This document shows positions 20,341 through 28,487 of a DNA stretch of 64,000 nucleotides, piece after piece; position 1 is the stretch's first letter, and the number at the start of each line of letters is the position of its first letter. The notes beneath the pieces are model-generated. The model was not told where the DNA came from and did no database searches. It saw nothing but the letters and a program-made list of their open reading frames with translations. This stretch comes from Alphaproteobacteria bacterium (GTDB lineage Bacteria > Pseudomonadota > Alphaproteobacteria > Oceanibaculales > Oceanibaculaceae), in contig JAHJHR010000017.1 of the NCBI GenBank assembly GCA_018823745.1, forward strand, positions 496,001 to 560,000, written 5' to 3'. The position numbers and the translations under genes were made by a program.

Positions 20341-20736
20341 ATGCGCATCGGCGTCCTTCTGACACTTCTCCTGGTCCTGCTGACCGGGGTGCCGCAGGCT
20401 GACGCCGCCTCCAAGGGCGAAAGCCCGCAGGGCATGACCGAGCGGGTGCATTTCGTGAATGTCGGCCCCTACATGATCAATTTCTTCGCCGATGGCAAAC
20501 CGATCTATGGCCGCCTCGCGCTCACTCTGGAGGCCAAGGATCTTGCCGCCCGCTCGGCCCTGACCCAGAGCAGCCAGCGGGTCGACAGCATCATCCTGCC
20601 GCTGGCCATGGAACTCTATGCCAAGGGCCGGCCAAAGCCGGAAAACATCCGTGATTTCAAGATCAAGTCGCTACAGGCGCTGTCCCGGCAATTCCCCAAT
20701 CAGGTCCTTGCCGTCTACGTCAAGACGCTGATGTAG
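20341..20736 (+). CDS. Small exported protein, possibly FliL-like
   Basis: A 131-residue protein with a clear signal peptide (hydrophobic 4-18, cleavage near ADAA). The mature part runs strand-like (VHFVNVGPYMINFFADG, then a LALTLEAKD strand), then two helices (SQRVDSIILPLAMEL and PENIRDFKIKSLQAL), then a final strand (QVLAVYVKTLM). That order and the length resemble the periplasmic domain of FliL, but no flagellar genes are nearby and the identity is only suggested. Its 3' end overlaps the convergent tlyA gene by 17 nt. Confidence 0.65.
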   Translation: MRIGVLLTLLLVLLTGVPQADAASKGESPQGMTERVHFVNVGPYMINFFADGKPIYGRLALTLEAKDLAARSALTQSSQRVDSIILPLAMELYAKGRPKPENIRDFKIKSLQALSRQFPNQVLAVYVKTLM

Positions 20737-21484
20737 AATCGTCCCGGCAGGCGGCGACCAGGAATTCCCTGTTGCCTTCCGGCCCGAGGATTGGCGATGC
20801 ATCAATGCCCAGCACGCGCCAGCCCGGCAACCCGCCCAGCCAGGCTTCGATGCGGTCGCAGACCTCCTGGTGCAATTCCGGCTCGCGCACCACGCCCCCC
20901 TTGCCGACCCTGCCCTTGCCAACCTCGAATTGCGGCTTGATCAACGCCACCAGAAACCCGCCCGGCCGGGTCAGCGCCAGAGCCGCCGGCAGCACCACCT
21001 CCAGCCCGATGAAACTGGCATCGCAGACCACCAGATCGATGGGGTCCGGGATATCGTCGCCGGTCAAGGTTCGGGCATTGGTGCGTTCCATCACCACGAC
21101 CCGCTCATCCTGCCGCAGCTTCCAGGCCAGCTGGCCATGGCCGACATCGACGGCGTAGATTTTCACCGCCCCCCGGCTCAGCAGCACATCGGTGAAGCCG
21201 CCGGTCGAGGCCCCGACATCAAGGCAGACCATGCCCGCCGGGTCGATGGCGAAGCGGTCCAGCCCATGCACCAGCTTCAGCCCGCCGCGTGATACCCAGG
21301 GGTGGTCCTGCCCCTTCAGCTCCAGCGGTGAATCCTCGGGGATCGACAGGCCCGGCTTGTCGAGGCGTCTGGTCTCGCTATAGACCAGCCCGGCCATCAC
21401 CAGCGCCTGTGCCCGCGCCCGGCTTTCGGCCAGGCCACGGTCTACCAGCAGGATGTCGAGGCGCTGTTTGCGGATAGCGGCCAT
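20720..21484 (-). CDS. tlyA: TlyA-family RNA methyltransferase (S4 + FtsJ-like)
   Basis: A 254-residue protein with an N-terminal S4 RNA-binding domain (about 6-65, RLDILLVDRGLAESRARAQ) and an FtsJ/RrmJ-like SAM-dependent methyltransferase domain (motif I LDVGASTGGFTDVLL, about 87-101; later KPQFEVG). Family members 2'-O-methylate rRNA and were historically called hemolysins; the exact target site here is an inference. It is the last gene of the xseB-ispA-dxs-tlyA operon, beginning 21 bp after dxs, and overlaps the convergent FliL-like gene by 17 nt. Confidence 0.93.
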   Translation of the reverse strand: MAAIRKQRLDILLVDRGLAESRARAQALVMAGLVYSETRRLDKPGLSIPEDSPLELKGQDHPWVSRGGLKLVHGLDRFAIDPAGMVCLDVGASTGGFTDVLLSRGAVKIYAVDVGHGQLAWKLRQDERVVVMERTNARTLTGDDIPDPIDLVVCDASFIGLEVVLPAALALTRPGGFLVALIKPQFEVGKGRVGKGGVVREPELHQEVCDRIEAWLGGLPGWRVLGIDASPILGPEGNREFLVAACRDDSTSAS

Positions 21485-21505
21485 TCGCCGGGCTTTCCGG
21501 CCCGA

Positions 21506-23425
21506 TCAGGCCCGCGCCGGAGTGGTGCGGACTTCGCGGCCGAGAACACCCAGGGCAGTGGCGACAATGGCGGTGGAATCCAGACCGGCATCGGCATATT
21601 GCCGGGCCGGGCTGTCATGCTCGATGAAGCGGTCGGGCAGCACCAGCGGGCGAATCTTCAGCCCGCCATCCAGCAGCCCGTCATGTGCCAGCTGGTGCAG
21701 CACGAAGGAGCCAAAACCGCCGACCGAGCCTTCCTCGATGGTGATCAGCACCTCGTGCTCGCGGGCCAGGCGGCGGATCAGATCGACATCCAGCGGCTTG
21801 GCAAAGCGGGCATCGGCCACGGTGGTGGACAGGCCATAGCCGGACAGTTCCTCTGCAGCAGCCAGACATTCCGGCAGCCGCGCGCCAAGCGACAAGATGG
21901 CGACCGCCGTGCCTTCGCGGATAATGCGGCCCTTGCCGATCTCCAGCGGCACGCCGCGGGCCGGCAATTCGATGCCAACGCCCTCGCCGCGCGGATAGCG
22001 CACGGCCGAGGGCCGGTCGTCGATGGCGGCGCAGGTCGCGACCATATGCACCAGATCGGCCTCGTCAGCCGCCGCCATGATGACGAAATCCGGCAGGCAA
22101 CCGAGATAGGCGACATCGAAGCTGCCGGCATGGGTTGCCCCATCGGCGCCGACCAACCCGGCGCGGTCGATGGCGAAGCGCACCGGCAGGCGCTGGATCG
22201 CCACGTCGTGCACGACCTGGTCATAGCCCCGCTGCAGGAAGGTGGAATAGATCGCGGCGAAGGGTTTCATCCCCTCCGTCGCCATGCCGGCGGCGAAGGT
22301 TACGGCGTGCTGTTCGGCAATGCCCACATCGAAGATACGCTGCGGGAAACGCTCGGCGAATTTGTCCAGCCCGGTGCCGCCCGGCATCGCGGCGGTGATG
22401 GCGACGATGCGCTCATCCGCCTCCGCCTCCTGGATCAGCGCCTGGGCGAAGACGTTGGTATAACTGGGGGCATTGGCCTTCGCCTTGACCTGCGCGCCGG
22501 TGACGATGTCGAATTTCTGGACCGCGTGGTATTTCTCCGCACTGTCCTTGTCGAAGGGATGGCCCCTGCCCTTCTCGGTGACGACATGCAGCAGCACGGG
22601 GCCGGCTTCCGGCCGGTCGCGCAGGCTTTTCAGGATCGGCACAAGATGCGAGATATCGTGCCCGTCGACCGGGCCGATATACAGGAAGCCCAACTCCTCG
22701 AACAGCGTGCCGCCGGTCACCATGCCGCGGGCATATTCCTCGGCCCGGCGGGCGGCATTCTCAATCGGCTTGGGAAAACGGCGGGCCATCTGCTTCATCA
22801 CATCGCGCAGGCCGCGATAGGATTTCGAGGCAATCAGCCGCGACAGGTAATTGCTCATCGCCCCGGTCGGCGGCGCAATGGACATGTCATTGTCGTTCAG
22901 GATGACGATCAGCCGGCTGTCCATCGAGCCGGCATTGTTCATCGCCTCATAGGCCATGCCGGCACTCATCGAGCCATCGCCGATCACGGCGATGACGTTG
23001 TTGTTGCCGCCCTTCAGATCGCGCGCCACCGCCATGCCGAGGCCGGCGGAGATCGAGGTGGAGCTATGCGCCGCGCCGAACGGGTCATACACGCTCTCCG
23101 ACCGTCGGGTGAAGCCGCTGAGGCCGCCGCCCTGGCGCAGCGTGCGGATGCGGTCGCGCCGCCCCGTCAGGATCTTGTGCGGATAGGCCTGATGGCCGAC
23201 ATCCCAGATCAGCCGGTCATCCGGTGTGTCGAAGACATGGTGGATCGCCACTGTCAGCTCGACCACGCCCAGCCCGGCGCCGAGATGGCCGCCGGTGCGC
23301 GAGACTGCATCAATGGTCTCCCAGCGCAATTCGCCGGCAAGCTGGGTCAGCTGGTCGATATCGAAACCGCGCATATCCTTCGGAATCGCCACGGTATCAA
23401 GCAGGGGGGTGCGACTGTCGGCCAT
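21506..23425 (-). CDS. dxs: 1-deoxy-D-xylulose-5-phosphate synthase
   Basis: Dxs condenses pyruvate and glyceraldehyde-3-phosphate, the first step of the MEP isoprenoid pathway, using thiamine diphosphate. The ThDP/Mg2+ motif ([18 protein letters not shown] with the downstream NDNDMSI) and the transketolase central and C-terminal domains are intact over 639 residues. Its neighbour ispA uses the pathway's C5 products, so the operon couples precursor supply with prenyl chain building. The start is ATG 23425, 37 bp after the ispA stop. Confidence 0.97.
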   Translation of the reverse strand: MADSRTPLLDTVAIPKDMRGFDIDQLTQLAGELRWETIDAVSRTGGHLGAGLGVVELTVAIHHVFDTPDDRLIWDVGHQAYPHKILTGRRDRIRTLRQGGGLSGFTRRSESVYDPFGAAHSSTSISAGLGMAVARDLKGGNNNVIAVIGDGSMSAGMAYEAMNNAGSMDSRLIVILNDNDMSIAPPTGAMSNYLSRLIASKSYRGLRDVMKQMARRFPKPIENAARRAEEYARGMVTGGTLFEELGFLYIGPVDGHDISHLVPILKSLRDRPEAGPVLLHVVTEKGRGHPFDKDSAEKYHAVQKFDIVTGAQVKAKANAPSYTNVFAQALIQEAEADERIVAITAAMPGGTGLDKFAERFPQRIFDVGIAEQHAVTFAAGMATEGMKPFAAIYSTFLQRGYDQVVHDVAIQRLPVRFAIDRAGLVGADGATHAGSFDVAYLGCLPDFVIMAAADEADLVHMVATCAAIDDRPSAVRYPRGEGVGIELPARGVPLEIGKGRIIREGTAVAILSLGARLPECLAAAEELSGYGLSTTVADARFAKPLDVDLIRRLAREHEVLITIEEGSVGGFGSFVLHQLAHDGLLDGGLKIRPLVLPDRFIEHDSPARQYADAGLDSTAIVATALGVLGREVRTTPARA

Positions 23426-23462
23426 AAGGCTTCTCGTTATTCTGCGTAAGCCGTTATTCTTA

Positions 23463-24365
23463 TCAGGAACGGCGGTTTATGACGAATCGGGCGACTTCCT
23501 TCAAAAGCGTGGCCTTGCCGTCGAAGAAATCAAGATGGCTGCCGGCCTGCTCAACCAGCATATCGGCATGCGCCCGCGCACTTTCAGCCCCCTGCACGGC
23601 GACCAGCGTCGCCTTGCCGGCTGCCTGGTCCAGGCCGGTCGGCTTGCCGGTCTCCGCACTGTCGCCCTCTACATCCAGCAGATCATCACCGATCTGGAAG
23701 GCCAGCCCCATTTCCTGCCCGTAGAATTGCAGGGCATGGCGCGCCGCCGGCCCGGCCTTGCCAAGGATCGCGCCGGCCTCGCAGCTGAAGCAGATCAGCG
23801 CCGCCGTCTTCATGCGCTGCAACCGGGTTATCTGGGCCGCATCCATATCCGGCGTCGTCTCGGCCAGAAGGTCGATCATCTGGCCGCCAACCATGCCCTG
23901 CGTGCCCGACGCCTTGGCCAGGGCCAGCACCAGATCGGCCCGCACCTTCGGGTCGGCATGGGTGTTCTCATGCGCCAGAACCTCGAAGGCGTAGGTCAGC
24001 AGGCCATCGCCGGCCAGCACCGCCGTCGCCTCGTCGAACTGCTTGTGGCAGCTGGGGCGACCCCGGCGCAGATCGCTGTCATCCATCGCCGGCAGATCGT
24101 CATGGATCAGCGAATAGGCGTGCAGAAACTCGACCGCCGCCGCGACCCGCAGTGCGCATTGGCTGCTCACCGCAAACAGCTTGGCGCTTTCCAGCACCAG
24201 GAAGGCGCGGAACCGCTTGCCGCCGCCCAGGCTGGAATAGCGCATCGCCTCGATCACCCGTGCCTCCGGCCCCTCGGGGATCGGCAGCAGGCGGTCCATC
24301 ACATGCTCAACCGCCTCGGCGGCCTCGGCCATGGCGGCCTTGATGTTCATGCCGGAGGTTCCCAC
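23463..24365 (-). CDS. ispA: Short-chain polyprenyl (farnesyl/geranyl) diphosphate synthase
   Basis: A trans-isoprenyl diphosphate synthase that extends DMAPP with IPP. The first Asp-rich motif (HDDLPAMDD, about 92-100) and the second (GDDLLD, about 230) are both present, with the typical GGKRFR lysine/arginine motif near the N-terminus. The 300-residue length and place between xseB and dxs match IspA. The start is uncertain: a GTG at 24365 has GAGGGCGGG upstream, while the ATG at 24350 (MNIKAAM) has no good ribosome-binding site. Confidence 0.94.
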   Translation of the reverse strand: MGTSGMNIKAAMAEAAEAVEHVMDRLLPIPEGPEARVIEAMRYSSLGGGKRFRAFLVLESAKLFAVSSQCALRVAAAVEFLHAYSLIHDDLPAMDDSDLRRGRPSCHKQFDEATAVLAGDGLLTYAFEVLAHENTHADPKVRADLVLALAKASGTQGMVGGQMIDLLAETTPDMDAAQITRLQRMKTAALICFSCEAGAILGKAGPAARHALQFYGQEMGLAFQIGDDLLDVEGDSAETGKPTGLDQAAGKATLVAVQGAESARAHADMLVEQAGSHLDFFDGKATLLKEVARFVINRRS

Positions 24366-24374
24366 GGCCCGCCC

Positions 24375-24626
24375 TCAGCTGGCCGCGTCGAAGGGTTCGC
24401 TGGAAACCGCGCCATCGGGGCCGAGCTTGATGCGGTCGACCTTCAGCTGCGCATCCTTCAGCTTGGCGTCGCAATGTTCCTTCAGCTTCGCGCCGCGCTC
24501 ATAGGCGTCGATGGAATCCTCCAGGCCGATCTGGCCTTGCTCCAGCTTGGAGACAATCGTCTCCAGCTCCGCCAGGGCCTGTTCGAAGCTCATCGCCTCG
24601 ATATCGGCGTGCTTGTTGTCACTCAT
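24375..24626 (-). CDS. xseB: Exodeoxyribonuclease VII small subunit
   Basis: XseB is the small helical partner of XseA in exonuclease VII, which degrades single-stranded DNA. The 83-residue protein carries the family core FEQALAELETIVSKLEQGQ and LEDSIDAYERGAKL. I start at ATG 24626 (MSDNKHADIE); the ORF-track start at 24707 adds 27 unrelated residues. It heads the xseB-ispA-dxs-tlyA operon and ends 9 bp before the ispA GTG. xseA is not in the window. Confidence 0.94.
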   Translation of the reverse strand: MSDNKHADIEAMSFEQALAELETIVSKLEQGQIGLEDSIDAYERGAKLKEHCDAKLKDAQLKVDRIKLGPDGAVSSEPFDAAS

Positions 24627-24946
24627 CGTCCTGCCTTGCTCTGACCGCCGGGATAGGGTGGCGGAGTTTAGCGACCCCGCCCGGCCGGAACAAGCGGGCT
24701 GGCTCACTATGGACAGGGAGCAGCCCGGCTTTTACCTTCCGTTCATCAATACTTGGCACACTTGATATATCGACATCGCCGTAAATGCCTCCGCTATCGC
24801 TTGCGGGGGCGCGGCCGGCGAAACATACTGGCATTACTGGCCATAAAAAAAACAAAGCGCTTTGTGGGGGCGTCCGTGGCCAAACGGGTATCAACAACAC
24901 CGAAGAATTTCGGTGAAAGCCTTGGGGCAGACGGGAAAAAGAACCG
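24627..24946. other. 320-bp intergenic region between divergent xseB and prp1
   Basis: The region must hold the promoters of the minus-strand xseB operon and the plus-strand pentapeptide gene. It is locally richer in A/T than its neighbours, with an A-tract beginning near 24844. A 14-bp perfect palindrome at 24852-24865 is the only clear element. No convincing small ORF or RNA structure is visible. Confidence 0.5.
24852..24865. promoter_or_regulatory. 14-bp perfect palindrome, candidate operator
   Basis: ACAAAGCGCTTTGT reads identically on both strands and lies about 82 bp upstream of the GTG of the first pentapeptide-repeat gene, just after an A-rich run. Position and symmetry suit binding by a dimeric regulator. 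No bound protein can be named. Confidence 0.4.
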
Positions 24947-26179
24947 GTGACACCGCAGGAAATCGCCGCGATCATCGACCAGCACGAGCGCTGGTTGACT
25001 CGACGCAAGGGGGGAGTGCGCGCCAGCCTGGCGATGCGCGATCTGTCAGGGCTCACGCTGGGCGGGGCCAATCTGCGCGGCGCCAATCTGGCGGGCGCCA
25101 ATCTGCACCGCACGGTGCTGTTCAACTGCGACATGGAAGAAGCGGATTTGTTCTGCGCCACGCTGGACCGTGCCGATCTGCGCCAGGCCAATCTGCGCAA
25201 GGTCGATATGCGGGGCTGCAGCCTGAAGCGCGCCAATCTGAACAACGCCAATCTGGAACTGGCGGATTTTCGGGGTGGAGCACTCTATGGCGCGGCAGGC
25301 ACCGATTCGGAGCGCATGCGCAACGCCAACAGCAATGGCGCGGATCTGTCCAATTCCGCGATGATGAACTGCAACCTGAAGGGTGCCACGCTGACCGGCG
25401 CCAATCTGTCAGGCGTCAATCTGAAGGGCGCCGATCTGACCGGGGCCAATCTGACCGGCGTGAACCTGTCCGAAGCCAATCTGACCGGCGCCAATCTGTC
25501 GGGGGCGAATCTGAAGGGCGCCATCGTCAACAACGCCATTCTGAAGAATGCGGTGCTGGTCGGTGCCAATCTGGAAGAAATCGACATGTCGGCGGTCGAT
25601 ATGACCGGCGCCACCCTGGCGACGGCGGATGAAGGATTGCCGCCCGATATCCGCAAGATTCTGGACGAGCATGCGCTGTGGATCAAGGGGCAGGCCGGTA
25701 AGGGCGAACGCGCCATACTGAGCGGCACGGATCTGAGCTACATGGATTTTACCGGCACCAATCTGAGCGGTGCCGAAATACGCGACGCCAAGCTGATCGG
25801 CATACGGCTGAATGGTTGCCGGCTGGTGATGTCGGACCTGTCACGCTCGGTGATGACCAATGCGGAAATCAAGCAGGCCATCCTGGACGGCACCAATCTG
25901 GTCGATACTGACCTGTCGGGTGCCAATCTGAGCGGCACCAGCCTGGGCCCGGTCGATCTGAAAGACAGCCAGGGCCGAGAGACGGGCCGCAAATGGCCGA
26001 CCAACCTCGCCGGAGCCAAGCTGCGCGGCGCCAATCTGACCGGCGCCGATCTGCGCCTCGCCAATCTGATGGATGCCGATCTGACCGATGCCATCCTGAC
26101 CGACGCCAATCTGACCGGGGCCAATCTGACGGATGCGATGCTTGATGGTGTCGATATGCAGCGCGTGGTGATGGAGTAA
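24947..26179 (+). CDS. Two-module pentapeptide-repeat protein, paralogue 1
   Basis: A 410-residue protein made mostly of A(N/D)LxG pentapeptides, which fold as a right-handed quadrilateral beta-helix. It has two modules. Each begins with a short helical cap of the form IIDxHxxW (residues 6-16, repeated as IRKILDEHALW at 235-245), then a G-rich turn with RAxL, then repeats (about 27-226 and 255-410). A break with RETGRKWPTNLAGA lies at 344-357. Signal peptide and membrane segments are absent, so it should be cytosolic. The start is GTG 24947 (MTPQEI), matching the start of paralogue 2. The function is unknown; some pentapeptide proteins mimic DNA and protect gyrase, but nothing shows that here. 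Confidence 0.88.
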   Translation: MTPQEIAAIIDQHERWLTRRKGGVRASLAMRDLSGLTLGGANLRGANLAGANLHRTVLFNCDMEEADLFCATLDRADLRQANLRKVDMRGCSLKRANLNNANLELADFRGGALYGAAGTDSERMRNANSNGADLSNSAMMNCNLKGATLTGANLSGVNLKGADLTGANLTGVNLSEANLTGANLSGANLKGAIVNNAILKNAVLVGANLEEIDMSAVDMTGATLATADEGLPPDIRKILDEHALWIKGQAGKGERAILSGTDLSYMDFTGTNLSGAEIRDAKLIGIRLNGCRLVMSDLSRSVMTNAEIKQAILDGTNLVDTDLSGANLSGTSLGPVDLKDSQGRETGRKWPTNLAGAKLRGANLTGADLRLANLMDADLTDAILTDANLTGANLTDAMLDGVDMQRVVME

Positions 26180-26193
26180 AACGCCAGCGGCAC

Positions 26194-27729
26194 TCAGCCG
26201 ACGGCAGCCGGGCGGGCGATTTCGGCGATCCGGCTGATCGGCAGGCGCACCGTGGCTGTTGTGCCCTTGCCCAGTGCACTTTCCAGAACGAATGTGCCGC
26301 CATGCAAATCGACCAGAGAGTTGACCAGCGGCAGGCCGAGGCCAGTTCCCTCGAACTGACGGCTCAGCGCTCCGTCGACCTGGCCGAAAGGCGCCAGGGC
26401 CTTGGCGATATTCTCCGGCGCGATGCCGATGCCGGTATCGCGTACGGCAACCTCCACGGCCCCGTTCTTCGCCTGGCGCGTGATGATGGTCACCGTGCCT
26501 TCCGGGCGGGTGAATTTCACCGCATTGGACAGCAGGTTGAACAGGACGTGCTTGAAGGCCCGTTCATCGACCCGGACATAGGGCAGATTAGCGTAGAACT
26601 GCCGCTCGATCTGAAGCGCACCGCGCTCCGCGCGCGGCAGGATCAGGCGCAGGCAGCTTTCGATGGTCCGGTGCATATCCACCAGCTGCTCGGTGAGATG
26701 GAACTTACCGGCCTCGATGCGTGACAGATCGAGGATATCGTTGATCGTCTCCAGCAGATGCGCGCCGCTTTCGTAGATATCCGTGGCATATTCCCGATAG
26801 CGCGGATGGCCGATGGCGCCGATGGTCTCGTTCTTGATCATCTCGGAAAAGCCGATGATGGCGTTTAGCGGCGTGCGCAGCTCATGGCTCATATTAGCCA
26901 GGAATTCCGACTTGGCCTTGCTGGCGGCCTCCGCCTGCTCCTTCGCCAGCAGCACCTGCAACTCAAAGCGCTTGCGCTCGGTGATGTCGCGCAGGAAGAC
27001 CAGTACTTCATCCGCCGTCATCATGACAATACGCGCCTCAAGGTCGCGCGCTTCGTCGCCGATATCCCATTTGAATTCGAATATCCGGGTCATGCCGGTC
27101 GACAGCGCCGCGGCGATCTCCGTCATTGCCATCTCGGCGACCGAGGCAGGCAGCGCCTCCTTTACCGGGCGGCCCATCAGATGAATCGGCGCCAGCTTCA
27201 GCACCGTATCCTTGCCTTCCTCGATGTCCAGCAGGATGCCGCTGCGGCTGATGCGCAGCACCGTGTCGGGAATGGCGCTGATCAGGGCCTCGTTCTTGCG
27301 CTCGCTCTGCAGCAGGGCGTGTTCGATGCGCTTCACATCCGTCAGGTCCAGAACTGTGCCCAGCAGATGCACCGTACCGTCCAGGGCCACGCCGACCGGC
27401 GCCAGATGAATACGCCACCAGATCCGCCCATGCGGCAGGGTGACGACCTCGTCATAGGTCTGCGGGGTCATGCGCTCAATGCAGCGTCGCAGATTACCAC
27501 GCACCACGGGTATCTCATGCGGCGCCACGAGATCGACGGGGCCAAGCCCGATGATCTCCTCGCCCGCCATGCCAACAAGTTCGGCGAACAGCGTGTTGAC
27601 CCGGCTGAATCGTATCGTGCCATCCGGCCCTGCATCCAGCAGAAACGCGCCACATAGCGAGTTAGAGAATACCCCGTCCAGCAGGGTATTTTCCGCTATT
27701 GGCGTCGATATGGGTGCGTCTTGGGTCAA
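26194..27729 (-). CDS. Soluble PAS-domain sensor histidine kinase
   Basis: A 511-residue cytoplasmic histidine kinase with no membrane segment. Two PAS domains (about 18-130 and 142-252) precede a HisKA domain with phospho-acceptor H282 (ANMSHELRTPLNAIIGFSEM) and a HATPase domain containing the N box (NLLSNAVKFT), G1 (DTGIGIAPEN) and G2 (GTGLGLPLV). No receiver domain or response regulator gene is adjacent, so it is an orphan kinase. The annotated start is a TTG (27729) with a weak ribosome-binding site, so the first residues are uncertain. It converges on pentapeptide gene 1 with 14 bp between stops. Confidence 0.9.
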   Translation of the reverse strand: MTQDAPISTPIAENTLLDGVFSNSLCGAFLLDAGPDGTIRFSRVNTLFAELVGMAGEEIIGLGPVDLVAPHEIPVVRGNLRRCIERMTPQTYDEVVTLPHGRIWWRIHLAPVGVALDGTVHLLGTVLDLTDVKRIEHALLQSERKNEALISAIPDTVLRISRSGILLDIEEGKDTVLKLAPIHLMGRPVKEALPASVAEMAMTEIAAALSTGMTRIFEFKWDIGDEARDLEARIVMMTADEVLVFLRDITERKRFELQVLLAKEQAEAASKAKSEFLANMSHELRTPLNAIIGFSEMIKNETIGAIGHPRYREYATDIYESGAHLLETINDILDLSRIEAGKFHLTEQLVDMHRTIESCLRLILPRAERGALQIERQFYANLPYVRVDERAFKHVLFNLLSNAVKFTRPEGTVTIITRQAKNGAVEVAVRDTGIGIAPENIAKALAPFGQVDGALSRQFEGTGLGLPLVNSLVDLHGGTFVLESALGKGTTATVRLPISRIAEIARPAAVG

Positions 27730-27994
27730 GGGCAGCGAATCCGGCTTTCAGAGGCCTGGGGGCAAGGGAAAACAGATCACCTCTCACCGCAGCGAAAGGC
27801 AACACACGGAGAAAAGGTCAAAAATCTGTGCCATAGGCCTCAAGGATAAGGTAATAGCTTGATAACGCTTTGGAAGGGCATCCGTGTGGATAACCGTTTT
27901 TTATCGTTTCAGACGAAGCTCATGTCCCATGATGCTGTCTCGCTCCGCAGATGCTATAAATCAATTCTGACCAATTCTGGCGGCAGGTTTCCAA

Positions 27995-28357
27995 ATGATA
28001 CCACTAAATAAGGAAAATGCGCGGAATGCGCTGCTGACGCTGGTCAGCCGTCAGTTCGACGACATCGCCGAACGTATCAGCCGGGACATCCACCAGCATG
28101 CCAATGGCAGCCCGGTGCCGGCAGCCGTGGGGTTCATGATGTATTTCCTGCGCAATGCGGATGGCGAACCGCTGAAGGACACGATCGTGAACCGATACGG
28201 CGTCACCCGGGCCCATATGGAAGAAACCACCGGCTTCCGGAAATTGCGGGATGCCTGCCAGAAGAAGCAGCTTGGTGCGCGTCTGGAAGAGCATTTCTAT
28301 GCCCATCAGCCCAACCTGACCCGGATATACAAGGTCGTGGTCGATGGCTGGTCTTAA
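27995..28357 (+). CDS. Uncharacterised 120-residue protein between the pentapeptide genes
   Basis: I do not recognise this protein. It is soluble, with no signal peptide or membrane segment, and is predominantly helical by eye (QFDDIAERISRDIHQHAN; KLRDACQKKQLGARLEEHF). It contains one central hydrophobic stretch (AAVGFMMYFL) and a strand-like C-terminus (RIYKVVVDGW). Basic and polar residues suggest a nucleic-acid or protein-binding role, but that is a guess. The ATG at 27995 follows a 265-bp gap after the kinase start. It lies 130 bp upstream of pentapeptide gene 2 on the same strand. Confidence 0.7.
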   Translation: MIPLNKENARNALLTLVSRQFDDIAERISRDIHQHANGSPVPAAVGFMMYFLRNADGEPLKDTIVNRYGVTRAHMEETTGFRKLRDACQKKQLGARLEEHFYAHQPNLTRIYKVVVDGWS

Positions 28358-28487
28358 CGCTTGATTAAAGGGTTATGCGCCTTGATGGCCCACCGCCCAC
28401 GGCATAGGATGCCGACCACGTGATCGATACTATATTCAACCTGGATCACTTCTCGATCCAAGCCTGCCCCTTAACCGCAGTATCACG

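Noticed and set aside
21599-23449. 616-aa plus-strand ORF opposite dxs
   Set aside because: Antisense shadow of an intact dxs gene.
24749-24770. Sigma-54-like promoter (TTGGCAC...)
   Set aside because: The GG-to-GC spacing of the -24/-12 consensus does not fit; no TTGC follows at the right distance.
24753-24950. 65-aa ORF ending at the start of pentapeptide gene 1
   Set aside because: TTG start, no Shine-Dalgarno, no recognisable sequence; it overlaps the candidate operator and promoter region.
25030-26170. 15-bp periodic DNA repeats that look like a tandem satellite
   Set aside because: They are explained by the pentapeptide protein repeats and are not a separate DNA element.
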